Origin: DAOTUB01 sp034437455
GTDB lineage: Bacteria > Chloroflexota > Anaerolineae > B4-G1
Reading direction: 5' to 3'
DNA length: 22,979 bases
Assembly (NCBI GenBank): GCA_034437455.1
Contig: DAOTUB010000108.1
Span: forward strand, 1 to 22,979
The notes under the pieces are model-generated. The model was not told the origin of the DNA and made no database searches. It saw only the letters and a list, made by a program, of their open reading frames with translations. Position 1 is the stretch's first letter; every line of letters begins with the position of its first letter. Positions 13,295 through 21,333 of the stretch are shown piece by piece. The translations under genes were made by a program, and so were the position numbers.

Positions 13295-15487
13295 ATGACC
13301 TTTTTGAACCAACTCAACGCTCAACAGCAGAAAGCGGTCACGGCCTCTGACGGCCCGGTACTGGTACTGGCGGGGCCAGGTAGCGGCAAGACGCGCGTGC
13401 TCACTTCTCGTGTCGCCTGGCTAGTGCTGGAACGGGACGTCGCTCCCTGGCGTATTATGGCAGTCACTTTTACGAACAAGGCCGCCCGCGAGATGAGGGA
13501 GCGGTTGGATCGGTTGCTGGGTTCCTCCCGCGCCCGCAGCCTCATGTTGGGCACCTTTCACGCGACTTGCGCCCGCATCCTGCGCCGCGAGGCAAAAGCC
13601 GCCGGCATTCCCCGCGACTATGCCATCTTTGACTCCGACGATCAACAAAAGCTGGTCAAGCAGGCGCTCAAAGACCTGAACCTGGACGACAAACAATATC
13701 GCCCTCGAGCGGTGCACGCTGCCATCTCTCGCGCCAAGAACGAATTGGTTCCGCCAGAAGCCTACACTCCAGGTTCTTATTATGGCGAGATTGTCAAGCG
13801 CATTTACGAGCGCTACCAGGCGTTATTGGTGGCGAACAACGGACTTGACTTTGACGACTTGCTGATGGTGACGGTGCGCTTGTTCAGGGAAAATCCCGAC
13901 GTGCTGGCAAATTATCAGGAGCGCTACCGTTATGTTCTGGTGGACGAGTTCCAGGACACGAATCAGGCGCAGTATGTGCTGCTACGGCAACTTTCGGGGG
14001 GGCATCATAATCTCTTTTGCGTCGCTGACGAAGATCAATCGATCTATCGCTGGCGAGGCGCAGACTATCGCAACATCAACCGTCTGCGGGGCGACCATCC
14101 TGACCTGCTCGCTTTTCTGCTGGAGCAGAACTATCGCTCTACCCAGACTATCCTGGACGCCGCGCAGGCCGTCATCCGCCACAACCGCGACCGCACCGAC
14201 AAGGCGCTCTTCACAAAGCGAGGCCGCGGGCCAGAGATCACCATCCACGAGGCCTACGATCAGGACGAAGAAGCTCAGTTCACCGTGGATACTATCGCCC
14301 AATTGGTTGCTCAGAGAAAGACGAGTCCCGGCGGCTGCGCCGTGATGTATCGCACCAACGCCCAGTCCCGCGCCATCGAGGATGCCTTTATTCGCGCCGG
14401 ACTGCCCTACAAGCTGGTCGGTGCCACCCGCTTCTACTCTCGCCGCGAGATCAAGGATCTGATCGCTTTCCTGCGGCTGATTCACAACCCCGACGACGGG
14501 GTGAGTATGACCCGCGTGATCAATGTTCCTCGCCGAGGCATCGGTCGGAAGACGGTGGCAACGCTGGAGAACGTGGCGCGACGGAGGAAGATTTCAGTCT
14601 ACGGGGTGCTCCAAGCGATATCCAATTCCCAACCCCACGCCCAGAGGGCGTCGGAACTGGGCACGCGGGCGCGGCGGGCGCTGGCCGCGTTCCTGGAATT
14701 GCTGGAGGGTTGGATCGCGGCGCGCGAACAGTTGACGGTGGCGCAATTGGTCGGTCGCGTGCTGGAGGATACCCGCTACGACGACTATCTCCGCGATGGC
14801 AGCGAGGAGGGCGAGGATCGCTGGGCCAACGTGCTGGAGTTGCGCAACGTGGCCGCCGATTACGCGGCCCTGCCGGACGAGATGTCGTTGACCGAGTTCC
14901 TGGCCGACGTCGCGCTCGTCTCTGACGTGGATAACCTGTCTGGAGAGGTGGACGTGCCGACACTGCTCACGCTGCACAGCGCCAAGGGGTTGGAGTTCCC
15001 GGTTGTCTTTATCGTCGGGCTGGAGGAGGGGCTGCTGCCTCACAGCCGTTCCTTCGACGACCCGGATGAGATGGCCGAGGAGCGGCGGCTGGTCTATGTC
15101 GGCCTGACGCGGGCGGAGGATCGGCTTTACCTGACCCACACCTTCCGGCGCACCCGCTACGGCGAAAGCGAGACTTCGATCCCCAGCCGCTTCCTGGAGG
15201 ATATTCCTCGCGATTTACTCGGTAGTTCGCAGAGGAGGGGCAAGAAGCGGAGAGCGGAGAGCAGGAAACATGAGACCACGTGGGGATGGGGGCAGGGAGA
15301 AGTGGTTCGGCAGGACGAGCCGCGGTTCCGCGCCGGGCAGCGGGTGATGCACGCGACGTTTGGCGAGGGGTTGGTGATCGAGAGCCGTGCCCAGGGGAAC
15401 GACGCGATCGTGACGGTGAACTTTGAGCAGGCTGGTCGGAAGCGGCTGATGGCAAGCTTGGCCCCTCTCGAGTTGCTGGAGGGATAG
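13295..15487 (+). CDS. pcrA: UvrD/PcrA-type 3'-5' DNA helicase
   Basis: A 730-residue superfamily 1A helicase that unwinds DNA in repair and in removal of stalled complexes. All motifs are present in order: Q-motif LNAQQQKAV; Walker A GPGSGKT (27-33); motif Ia VTFTNKAAREM; motif II DEFQD (217-221); motif III DEDQSIYRWRGAD (245-257); motif IV EQNYRST; motif V LLTLHSAKGLEFPVVF; motif VI VYVGLTRAEDRLY. The C-terminal ~55 residues (FRAGQRVMHATFGEGLVIE onwards) form the Tudor-like domain by which PcrA contacts RNA polymerase, so PcrA is the better name than UvrD. The ATG at 13295 follows a weak site (GGGATGG or AAGG). Length is normal and no motif is damaged. Confidence 0.95.
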   Translation: MTFLNQLNAQQQKAVTASDGPVLVLAGPGSGKTRVLTSRVAWLVLERDVAPWRIMAVTFTNKAAREMRERLDRLLGSSRARSLMLGTFHATCARILRREAKAAGIPRDYAIFDSDDQQKLVKQALKDLNLDDKQYRPRAVHAAISRAKNELVPPEAYTPGSYYGEIVKRIYERYQALLVANNGLDFDDLLMVTVRLFRENPDVLANYQERYRYVLVDEFQDTNQAQYVLLRQLSGGHHNLFCVADEDQSIYRWRGADYRNINRLRGDHPDLLAFLLEQNYRSTQTILDAAQAVIRHNRDRTDKALFTKRGRGPEITIHEAYDQDEEAQFTVDTIAQLVAQRKTSPGGCAVMYRTNAQSRAIEDAFIRAGLPYKLVGATRFYSRREIKDLIAFLRLIHNPDDGVSMTRVINVPRRGIGRKTVATLENVARRRKISVYGVLQAISNSQPHAQRASELGTRARRALAAFLELLEGWIAAREQLTVAQLVGRVLEDTRYDDYLRDGSEEGEDRWANVLELRNVAADYAALPDEMSLTEFLADVALVSDVDNLSGEVDVPTLLTLHSAKGLEFPVVFIVGLEEGLLPHSRSFDDPDEMAEERRLVYVGLTRAEDRLYLTHTFRRTRYGESETSIPSRFLEDIPRDLLGSSQRRGKKRRAESRKHETTWGWGQGEVVRQDEPRFRAGQRVMHATFGEGLVIESRAQGNDAIVTVNFEQAGRKRLMASLAPLELLEG

Positions 15488-15493
15488 GAGTTT

Positions 15494-15522
15494 TTGACAG
15501 GCGTTCTCTAGCATGATAGAAT
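15494..15522 (+). promoter_or_regulatory. Strong sigma-70-type promoter for the polysaccharide operon
   Basis: TTGACA (15494-15499), a 17-base spacer, then TAGAAT (15517-15522). It begins 7 bases after the pcrA stop. Transcription would start near 15529 and first meet the decayed glycosyltransferase at 15574, then the GT4 gene at 15761. Confidence 0.75.
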
Positions 15523-15573
15523 GCTTGCGCTGGATTCGCCTCGGGTGAATTGCGAACTCGGCAAGGCCCCATT

Positions 15574-15709
15574 ATGAAAGTTGTCATCCAGATCCCTTGC
15601 TACAGCCAAGAAGCCTTTCTCTCAACCAATGCACGAGCTCCCTCGCGCGCTGCCTGGAGCGGATGTGATCGAGGTCCTGGCTCTCACCCCGAAGGTAGGA
15701 AATGAGTAA
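15574..15709 (+). pseudogene. Remnant of a family-2 glycosyltransferase
   Basis: ATG 15574 opens MKVVIQIPCYSQEAFL, the usual N-terminus of a family of GT2 enzymes that begin MKVVIQIPCYNEE. The frame then becomes meaningless and stops at 15705. From about 15620 the +1-shifted frame reads MHELPRALPGADVIEVL, which is what should come next in these enzymes (LPxxLPGxDxIExLVIDDGS), and it stops at 15709 before the DDGS motif. So one frameshift plus loss of the remaining ~250 or more codons is visible. It sits directly behind an intact promoter. The stretch 15710-15760 holds nothing recognised beyond the ribosome site of the next gene. Confidence 0.65.
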
Positions 15710-15760
15710 TTGTGTTGGATGCCCATCGAGGCGGAGACCGCGAGTGCATGAGGTGAAGGG

Positions 15761-16897
15761 TTGAGACTGGTCCTGATCGGTCCAGTATATCCCTACCGGG
15801 GTGGCATCGCGCATTATACAGCAATGCTCTACCAGGCGCTGCGCACGCGGGGACATCAAGTGCTCCTCGTTTCGTTCAAACGCCAGTATCCGCGGTGGCT
15901 TTTCCCAGGGCGGAGCGACAAAGACCCTAGCAAGAAACCTTTGAAGGTAAAAGATGCTCGATACTGGATTGATTCCTTGAACCCAATCACCTGGCTAACG
16001 ACCGTCTGGCGTATCTATCGGCATCGACCTGATATACTCATCCTGCAATGGTGGACGACGTTCTGGGCGCCGGCCTGGTTTGTGGTAGGAGTGCTGACCC
16101 AGATCTTTTTGCGGCGGCCGTTGGTAGTCATTTGTCACAATGTCTTGCCCCACGAGATACATTGGTGGGATCCCTGGCTGACCAAGGTGGTGTTGCAGTG
16201 GGGAGTTCATTTCGTCGTACATTCGGCAGAGGAAGAACAGCGATTGCTGTTTTTGTTGCCGGGAGCGCAGGCTACCATCATCCCTCTGCCAGTCTTTGAT
16301 ATGTTTGCTGATCAGCGGATGCCGAGAGAAGAATCCAGAAAACGATTAGGATTACCGGTAGATGTGTCAGTTTTGCTTTTCTTTGGAATTGTGAGAGAAT
16401 ACAAAGGCTTGAGGGATCTCCTGACAGCATTGCCGAAGGTTCGAGCGCGGCTGGAAAGGGTGATTCTTCTGGTGGCAGGAGAGTTCTGGGAAGACAAACG
16501 GCTCTATCTGGAGATGATCGAGTCGTTGGGGATCGGCGATTCGGTGATTATCGAGGATCGCTACATCCCGAATGAAAAAGTGGCGCTTTACTTTTCGGCA
16601 GCCGATGTACTGGTAGTGCCATATCGCCAGGTGACAGGAAGCGCGGTGGTGCAGATGGCGCGAGGATTTGGGATGCCGGTGGTGACAACAGCAGTAGGAG
16701 GGATGCAGGACATTGCTGACAATGAAAGCGTTATGCTGGTGAAGCCAGATGATACCGATGCTCTGGCAGATACGATTGTTCAATTCTTGACGGATCGCCC
16801 TCGCTCGATCGTGGCGAGGGAAGCTGCCGGGTCTCAGGATGTCTGTTCGTGGGCGCGTCTGGTAGATCTGATTGAGTATGGATGGCAAAGTGTGTGA
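15761..16897 (+). CDS. GT4-family glycosyltransferase
   Basis: A 378-residue GT-B-fold enzyme that would add a sugar from a nucleotide donor to a growing lipid-linked glycan at the cytosolic membrane face. Landmarks: RGGIAHYT (13-20) in the N-terminal domain, ICHNVLPHE (124-132), the inter-domain segment LLFFGIVREYKGL (205-217), and the donor-site block TGSAVVQMARGFGMPVVTT with GGMQD (292-317). The two acidic residues of the classic EX7E motif appear as Gln298 and Asp317, a variation also seen in related exopolysaccharide enzymes. The start is TTG, preceded by AGGTG at 5 bases. Hydrophobic, aromatic-rich stretches (about 92-122) suggest membrane contact. Sugar and linkage are unknown. Confidence 0.85.
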   Translation: MRLVLIGPVYPYRGGIAHYTAMLYQALRTRGHQVLLVSFKRQYPRWLFPGRSDKDPSKKPLKVKDARYWIDSLNPITWLTTVWRIYRHRPDILILQWWTTFWAPAWFVVGVLTQIFLRRPLVVICHNVLPHEIHWWDPWLTKVVLQWGVHFVVHSAEEEQRLLFLLPGAQATIIPLPVFDMFADQRMPREESRKRLGLPVDVSVLLFFGIVREYKGLRDLLTALPKVRARLERVILLVAGEFWEDKRLYLEMIESLGIGDSVIIEDRYIPNEKVALYFSAADVLVVPYRQVTGSAVVQMARGFGMPVVTTAVGGMQDIADNESVMLVKPDDTDALADTIVQFLTDRPRSIVAREAAGSQDVCSWARLVDLIEYGWQSV

Positions 16898-16906
16898 GGA
16901 GACATT

Positions 16907-18589
16907 GTGACAACATCTCGTAAGCGGGTATTGGTCATTGGTCTGGATGGTGGCACATTCGATTTGATCGATCCCTGGGTGCTCGAAGGCTACCTGCCCA
17001 ACTTGGCTCATCTGATGTCCAATGGTTGTCGTGGTCGTTTGGCATCTACCCTCCAACCACTCTCAGCGCCAGCCTGGACAACTTTTATGACGGGAGTGAA
17101 TCAAGGGCAGCATGGCGTATACGATTTTGTGCGGCGTCGCGAAGGCAGCTATAACCTGGAGGTGACAAACGCTTCTATCATCGCGGCACCAACGGTGTTC
17201 GATCTACTTGGACACTTTGGCCACCGTGTCGTGGCTGTGAACGTACCTTATACCTTTCCTCCTCACCCTGTAAATGGCGTGCTATTCAGTGGCCCGTTTG
17301 CACCGGTAGCGGATGCCAGTCTTGTCTATCCACCAGCGCTGGGCGAAACGCTGATGGATTTGGTTGACGACTACTTTATCACGCCGGAGTACGACCAGGG
17401 AGCTCCCGCTCCCCTATCCAAATATTTGAGCGATCTGAAGCGAGGATTGATGTATCGACATCAGATAGCCGCTCATCTTATGGATACCGAACCCTGGGAT
17501 CTCTTTGTCGTCGTTTTTGTGGCTACCGATCGGGTGGGGCATTCCTTCTGGCATTGCATGACGGCATCAGACAACGATCCGTATGTGCGTTTCCGGCATG
17601 CGATACGAGACGTATATCAGAGTGCAGATGCAGCTATTGGCTCTTTGTTAGAACGGGTTGATAAAGATACTGTGGTGATCGTGCTTTCTGATCATGGTTT
17701 CGGGCCACTGCACCGAGTTGTAAATCTGAATCGCTGGTTGGCGGAAGCTGGATATTTGTGTTTTAAGCCATCACAGAGCAGATCGATGGGACGATGGCAG
17801 GCTCGATTAATCAACAGATTGGTCAATGTTTACCGCAGGATGCCGCCATCGCTGCGAGTCGGGTTTCGCTCCAGGCTTGGCGCTCAACGGTTTCAGCAAA
17901 TCAAGGGAGATGTGGAGAGCGCACTTTTTGCTTCAGCCGTCGAGTGGTCCAGGACGAGAGCTTACGCTCTGGGGGCAGGAGGGAAAATCTACCTGAACGT
18001 CGCTGGACGGGAACCGGAGGGTATCGTGCAGCCGGGGACAGAGTATGAGACGCTGCGAAATGAACTGGCGGACGTCTTGGCAGCTATGCAAGATCCTGAA
18101 ACGGGTCAGTGTATTGTGCTCCGCGTCTGGCGGCGCGAGGAGTTATATCATGGCTCCCTTCTCGATCAAGCTCCAGATCTGATTATTGAGTGGGCCGATT
18201 ATCGGTACTGGGGACGAGGGCGGTACGATATTTGGGCAGCGCCGGTCTTTGAAGACCGGAGGACGATGGACTATAGCGAGCTGCCGTTAACGGGCACTCA
18301 TCAGCCCGATGGCATCTTGATTATCAACGGCCCGGACGTCAAAACTGGATCGGAGATTGAAGGGGCGCAACTTGCTGACCTGACGCCGACTATGTTGAGA
18401 ATCTTGGGGCTGCCTGTGCCCGCATATATGGATGGCGCAGTTCTTGGGGACGCATTTGCCGATGGCGCGCTCGATAGTCTGATAGCATCTACGACAACGT
18501 TGGATATATCCTCTCTCGATAAATTCGTCTACACAGACGAGGATACGGCAAAGATATCGCAACGTCTAAAAGATCTGGGGTATCTCTAG
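16907..18589 (+). CDS. Alkaline-phosphatase-superfamily phosphodiesterase/phosphotransferase
   Basis: A 560-residue protein of the type I phosphodiesterase/nucleotide pyrophosphatase family. Metal ligands are in place: Asp14 (LDGGTFD), Asp208 and His212 (ATDRVGHSFWH), Asp262-His263 (SDHGFGP), and His in GTHQPDG near residue 463. Ser53 in PLSAPAW aligns with the nucleophile position, followed by the usual TG...HGVYDF. There is no signal peptide or membrane helix, so it should act in the cytosol, unlike most phosphoglycan-modifying members. Its place in the operon suggests hydrolysis or transfer of a phosphate-linked group on a glycan intermediate or nucleotide sugar; this is inference. The start is GTG with GAGGAGA just upstream, 9 bases after the GT4 stop. 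Confidence 0.82.
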   Translation: MTTSRKRVLVIGLDGGTFDLIDPWVLEGYLPNLAHLMSNGCRGRLASTLQPLSAPAWTTFMTGVNQGQHGVYDFVRRREGSYNLEVTNASIIAAPTVFDLLGHFGHRVVAVNVPYTFPPHPVNGVLFSGPFAPVADASLVYPPALGETLMDLVDDYFITPEYDQGAPAPLSKYLSDLKRGLMYRHQIAAHLMDTEPWDLFVVVFVATDRVGHSFWHCMTASDNDPYVRFRHAIRDVYQSADAAIGSLLERVDKDTVVIVLSDHGFGPLHRVVNLNRWLAEAGYLCFKPSQSRSMGRWQARLINRLVNVYRRMPPSLRVGFRSRLGAQRFQQIKGDVESALFASAVEWSRTRAYALGAGGKIYLNVAGREPEGIVQPGTEYETLRNELADVLAAMQDPETGQCIVLRVWRREELYHGSLLDQAPDLIIEWADYRYWGRGRYDIWAAPVFEDRRTMDYSELPLTGTHQPDGILIINGPDVKTGSEIEGAQLADLTPTMLRILGLPVPAYMDGAVLGDAFADGALDSLIASTTTLDISSLDKFVYTDEDTAKISQRLKDLGYL

Positions 18590-18611
18590 GTGTTGACCCC
18601 GGGAGACTCGA

Positions 18612-19532
18612 TTGACGATGCAGAAAAGTTCTGTAGAAAATCCTTTGGTTGACGTAATTATTCTGAATTGGAATCTACCCCAGGACACCATCGAGTGTGT
18701 TCATTCGGTTCTTTGTTCAGATTATGCCAATTATCGAATCACTGTTGTAGATAATGGATCGACAGATGACTCGGTACAACGATTAAGTGAGCAGTTCCAC
18801 GATGAGATTCATTTGATCATAAGTGAGACCAACCTGGGTTTTGGAGGAGGCAATAATCGCGGCATTCAAGAGGCTTTGGCGCGCGGAGCCGATTATACGT
18901 TGCTTCTCAATAACGATACGATTGTAGCCCCTAGTATGTTGTCAGAACTGATGCAAGCCATGCGTAGTGATGCCCAATTTGATATTGCTGGCCCTGTGAT
19001 CTATTATACCGATAGGCCAGATGACGTGTGGTTTGCTGGCATACGCTTCAAGGCTAAACTTTACGTTGTTCAGCGAGGACTTCATCTGAAACATCCATTG
19101 CAGCCAATGGAAGAAGTTGATTTTGTCAGCGGATGCGGGATGTTGGTCAGCCGAGAGGTATGGGAAACCGTTGGGCTGTTTGCGCCTGAATTCTTTATGT
19201 ATTACGAAGATCTGGACTTTTGCCTTCGCGCTCGGCAGGCTGGATTTCGCCTGGCGACGGCTACTCGAGCCGAGATGTGGCATCGTGTGTCGGCCAGTAC
19301 CGGAGGCATCGAGTCGCCTATGAAACAATACTACCAGGTAAAAAGCAGTTTGCTTTTTTACCGAAAGTATACTCGCGGATTGTGGTTCTTGATCAACATG
19401 ACCTTGCGAATTGGTCACGCCGGATGGGTCACACTGAAGCAGATATGTAAGGGGCGATTGAGGTGGGATGTGGTCAAGTGGTATTTTCGAGGAGTAGGGG
19501 AAGCGCTCCTTCCTCGTCCAAGCTCTGACTAG
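18612..19532 (+). CDS. GT2-family glycosyltransferase (rhamnosyltransferase-like)
   Basis: A 306-residue GT-A-fold inverting transferase. VDVIILNWNLPQDTIECV opens the fold, VVDNGSTDDS is the nucleotide-binding loop, LLLNNDT supplies the metal-binding acidic motif, and SGCGMLVSREVWETVGLF with YYEDLDFCLRARQAGF forms the acceptor/catalytic region (ED as base). A C-terminal amphipathic/hydrophobic part (FLINMTLRIGHAG) may touch the membrane. It resembles rhamnosyl- and related transferases of O-antigen and exopolysaccharide loci. The start may be TTG 18612 (GGGAG 6-7 bases upstream) or ATG 18618. TTG gives better spacing and fits start use in this operon. Confidence 0.88.
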   Translation: MTMQKSSVENPLVDVIILNWNLPQDTIECVHSVLCSDYANYRITVVDNGSTDDSVQRLSEQFHDEIHLIISETNLGFGGGNNRGIQEALARGADYTLLLNNDTIVAPSMLSELMQAMRSDAQFDIAGPVIYYTDRPDDVWFAGIRFKAKLYVVQRGLHLKHPLQPMEEVDFVSGCGMLVSREVWETVGLFAPEFFMYYEDLDFCLRARQAGFRLATATRAEMWHRVSASTGGIESPMKQYYQVKSSLLFYRKYTRGLWFLINMTLRIGHAGWVTLKQICKGRLRWDVVKWYFRGVGEALLPRPSSD

Positions 19533-19546
19533 CCCTGGAGAAAGAA

Positions 19547-20551
19547 TTGAGAAATCCACAGTCTTTTATTGGCAGGCCCGCTTTGGGTGACGCGAATCTG
19601 CCATGTGCGCCTGTCGAAATGGAGTACGTTCCTTGCGCATTATGTGGCAAGGATCAGTCTGAGCAGTTGTATCTGGGACAGGATCGCGCCTACGGTAAGC
19701 CGGGCCGGTTTCCCATTGTTCGTTGCCAGAATTGTAACCTGGTATATCTTAATCCCCGACCGGTTCCTCATGCAATTGGTTACTATTACCCCTCGGACTA
19801 TGAGCCATATAGGAAGTCGCCAGAAGAGGCGCGATTCAAAATTCAACAGCTTCACCAGAGGCTCAAGCTCCGCAATCGTTGCCTTGCAGTGACTAGACTT
19901 TGTAAGCAGGGCCGATTGTTGGACGTGGGTTGCGCCACTGGGACATTTCTGGCCGAGATGCAGCGGTATGGTAACTGGCAGGTATTCGGAGTTGAGCCGA
20001 ATCAATGGGCTGCCCGCTACGCAAGAGAACAATTGAAGCTGGACATATTCCACGGTCACTTACTTGAGGCAAATCTTGCAGATAATCAGTTCGACGTCGT
20101 CACCCTGTGGGATGTCCTCGAGCATTTACACGATCCTCGGCAAACACTGACCGAGATCTGGCGAATTTTGAAACCGGGCGGATTCTTGATCTGTAGCGTG
20201 CCGAATCTGGACAGTATAGATGCCAAACTTTTTGGCCGCTTCTGGATAGGCCTGGATGCTCCCAGGCACCTTTACGTGTACTCCAGATGTACGCTGTCTG
20301 CGATGTTGAAGGCTGGGTGCTTGCAACCTCGAAAGTTTTTCTGTTTCTATGGACGTTACACGGCTTTTGCGTTAAGTGTAAGACTCGTGTTGCGTGAATG
20401 GGTGCAGAGTGAGCGCACCAGAACGTGGTTGGACAGAATACTCTTTGCCCCACTGTGGCGTTTCTTGTTTCTTCCCTACTTTTTTTTCATTGACAAATTG
20501 GGCAGAGGAACGATTGTCACTGTATATGCTCAAAAAGTAGCAGGTGCCTGA
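19547..20551 (+). CDS. Class I SAM methyltransferase with N-terminal zinc ribbon
   Basis: A 334-residue protein. Four cysteines in CALC (30-33) and CQNC (60-63) form a probable zinc ribbon, followed by NPRPVP and a YYPSDYEPY stretch seen in this family of glycan-locus methyltransferases. The SAM fold follows: motif I LLDVGCATGTF (124-134), acidic GVEPN, FDVVTLWDVLEHLHDP, and ILKPGGFLICSVPN. A hydrophobic C-terminal segment (FAPLWRFLFLPYFFFIDKL) suggests membrane attachment. Likely substrate is a sugar or sugar precursor of the polysaccharide, by context only. TTG start with GGAGAAAG upstream; the gap to the GT2 gene is 14 bases. A later ATG at 19619 lacks a ribosome site. Confidence 0.85.
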   Translation: MRNPQSFIGRPALGDANLPCAPVEMEYVPCALCGKDQSEQLYLGQDRAYGKPGRFPIVRCQNCNLVYLNPRPVPHAIGYYYPSDYEPYRKSPEEARFKIQQLHQRLKLRNRCLAVTRLCKQGRLLDVGCATGTFLAEMQRYGNWQVFGVEPNQWAARYAREQLKLDIFHGHLLEANLADNQFDVVTLWDVLEHLHDPRQTLTEIWRILKPGGFLICSVPNLDSIDAKLFGRFWIGLDAPRHLYVYSRCTLSAMLKAGCLQPRKFFCFYGRYTAFALSVRLVLREWVQSERTRTWLDRILFAPLWRFLFLPYFFFIDKLGRGTIVTVYAQKVAGA

Positions 20552-20559
20552 AAAGAGCG

Positions 20560-21327
20560 TTGGATATGTCGAGTACCTGGACACAGGAGGTATGGAAAGG
20601 GCGAGTCCCCAGGTTTTTACCAGCGTGGCTAAGAACACGCATTGAGGTCAACGTCCGTGAAATCCAAGAGTTAATGGAATTCGCCTCACAGCGTGTGAGA
20701 GCGGAAGACAGGTTGCTGGATGCAGGCGCAGGGGAGGGACGTTTCAAATCTTATTTTGCCCACACCCGTTACACTGCCGTGGACCTTGCCGTGGGGGATC
20801 AAGCCTGGGATTATGGCAATCTGGACGTTATCTCTGATCTTGCGCACCTGCCCTTTGCCGATGGTGTGTACGACGCGGCGATCTGCACTCAGACACTGGA
20901 GCACGTCAAAGATCCCCTGCGGGTGGTAAAAGAACTGGCCCGTGTGCTCAAGTCAGGCGGACAACTCTTCCTGTCTGCTCCTCAGAGTTGGTATCAGCAT
21001 CAAAAACCCCACGATTACTTTCGGTTCACCTCCTTTGCACTGGCTCACCTGTTTGCTCAGAGCGGTCTGGAACCACAGTTTATCAAGCCTATGGGGGGGT
21101 ATTTTTGGTTTCTCTCGTTTCAGCTTCAAAGACTCCATTTCTGGCTGTGGCCGCCCGATCCCAAAGAAAGTCCAACGGCTCGTCTGGTTCGGATATTTGT
21201 GACGGTGGTTATACGGGTGTTCTTTCTTTTCTTGCTACCTCTCCCTCTCTATTACCTGGACAAGCTAGACAAGCGCCAAGACCAAACTCTGGGTTACACT
21301 TGCCACTGCATCAAACCAGGTGCATAG
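20560..21327 (+). CDS. Class I SAM methyltransferase
   Basis: A 255-residue Methyltransf_11-type protein. Motif I is LLDAGAGEGRFKSYF (52-66), then YTAVDLA, then DLAHLPFADGVYDAAICTQTLEHVKDP with the characteristic His, and ARVLKSGGQLFLSAP. A strongly hydrophobic C-terminal helix (about 208-230, VTVVIRVFFLFLLPLPLYY) again suggests membrane anchoring, as in the preceding methyltransferase. Probably a second glycan methylation step, or action on a lipid-linked intermediate; substrate unknown. The start is TTG 20560 or ATG 20566; the ribosome site (AAAAGAG) is weak for both. Gap to the previous gene is 8 bases. Confidence 0.85.
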   Translation: MDMSSTWTQEVWKGRVPRFLPAWLRTRIEVNVREIQELMEFASQRVRAEDRLLDAGAGEGRFKSYFAHTRYTAVDLAVGDQAWDYGNLDVISDLAHLPFADGVYDAAICTQTLEHVKDPLRVVKELARVLKSGGQLFLSAPQSWYQHQKPHDYFRFTSFALAHLFAQSGLEPQFIKPMGGYFWFLSFQLQRLHFWLWPPDPKESPTARLVRIFVTVVIRVFFLFLLPLPLYYLDKLDKRQDQTLGYTCHCIKPGA

Positions 21328-21333
21328 CCCAAA

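Noticed and set aside
5492..13295. Defence island around the NACHT protein
   Set aside because: Its neighbours are housekeeping or metabolic genes (DUF167, YggT, SulP, YggS, PgeF, PcrA) plus an oxidoreductase. No nuclease, TIR or other effector is linked. PcrA here is the full housekeeping helicase with its Tudor-like C-terminus.
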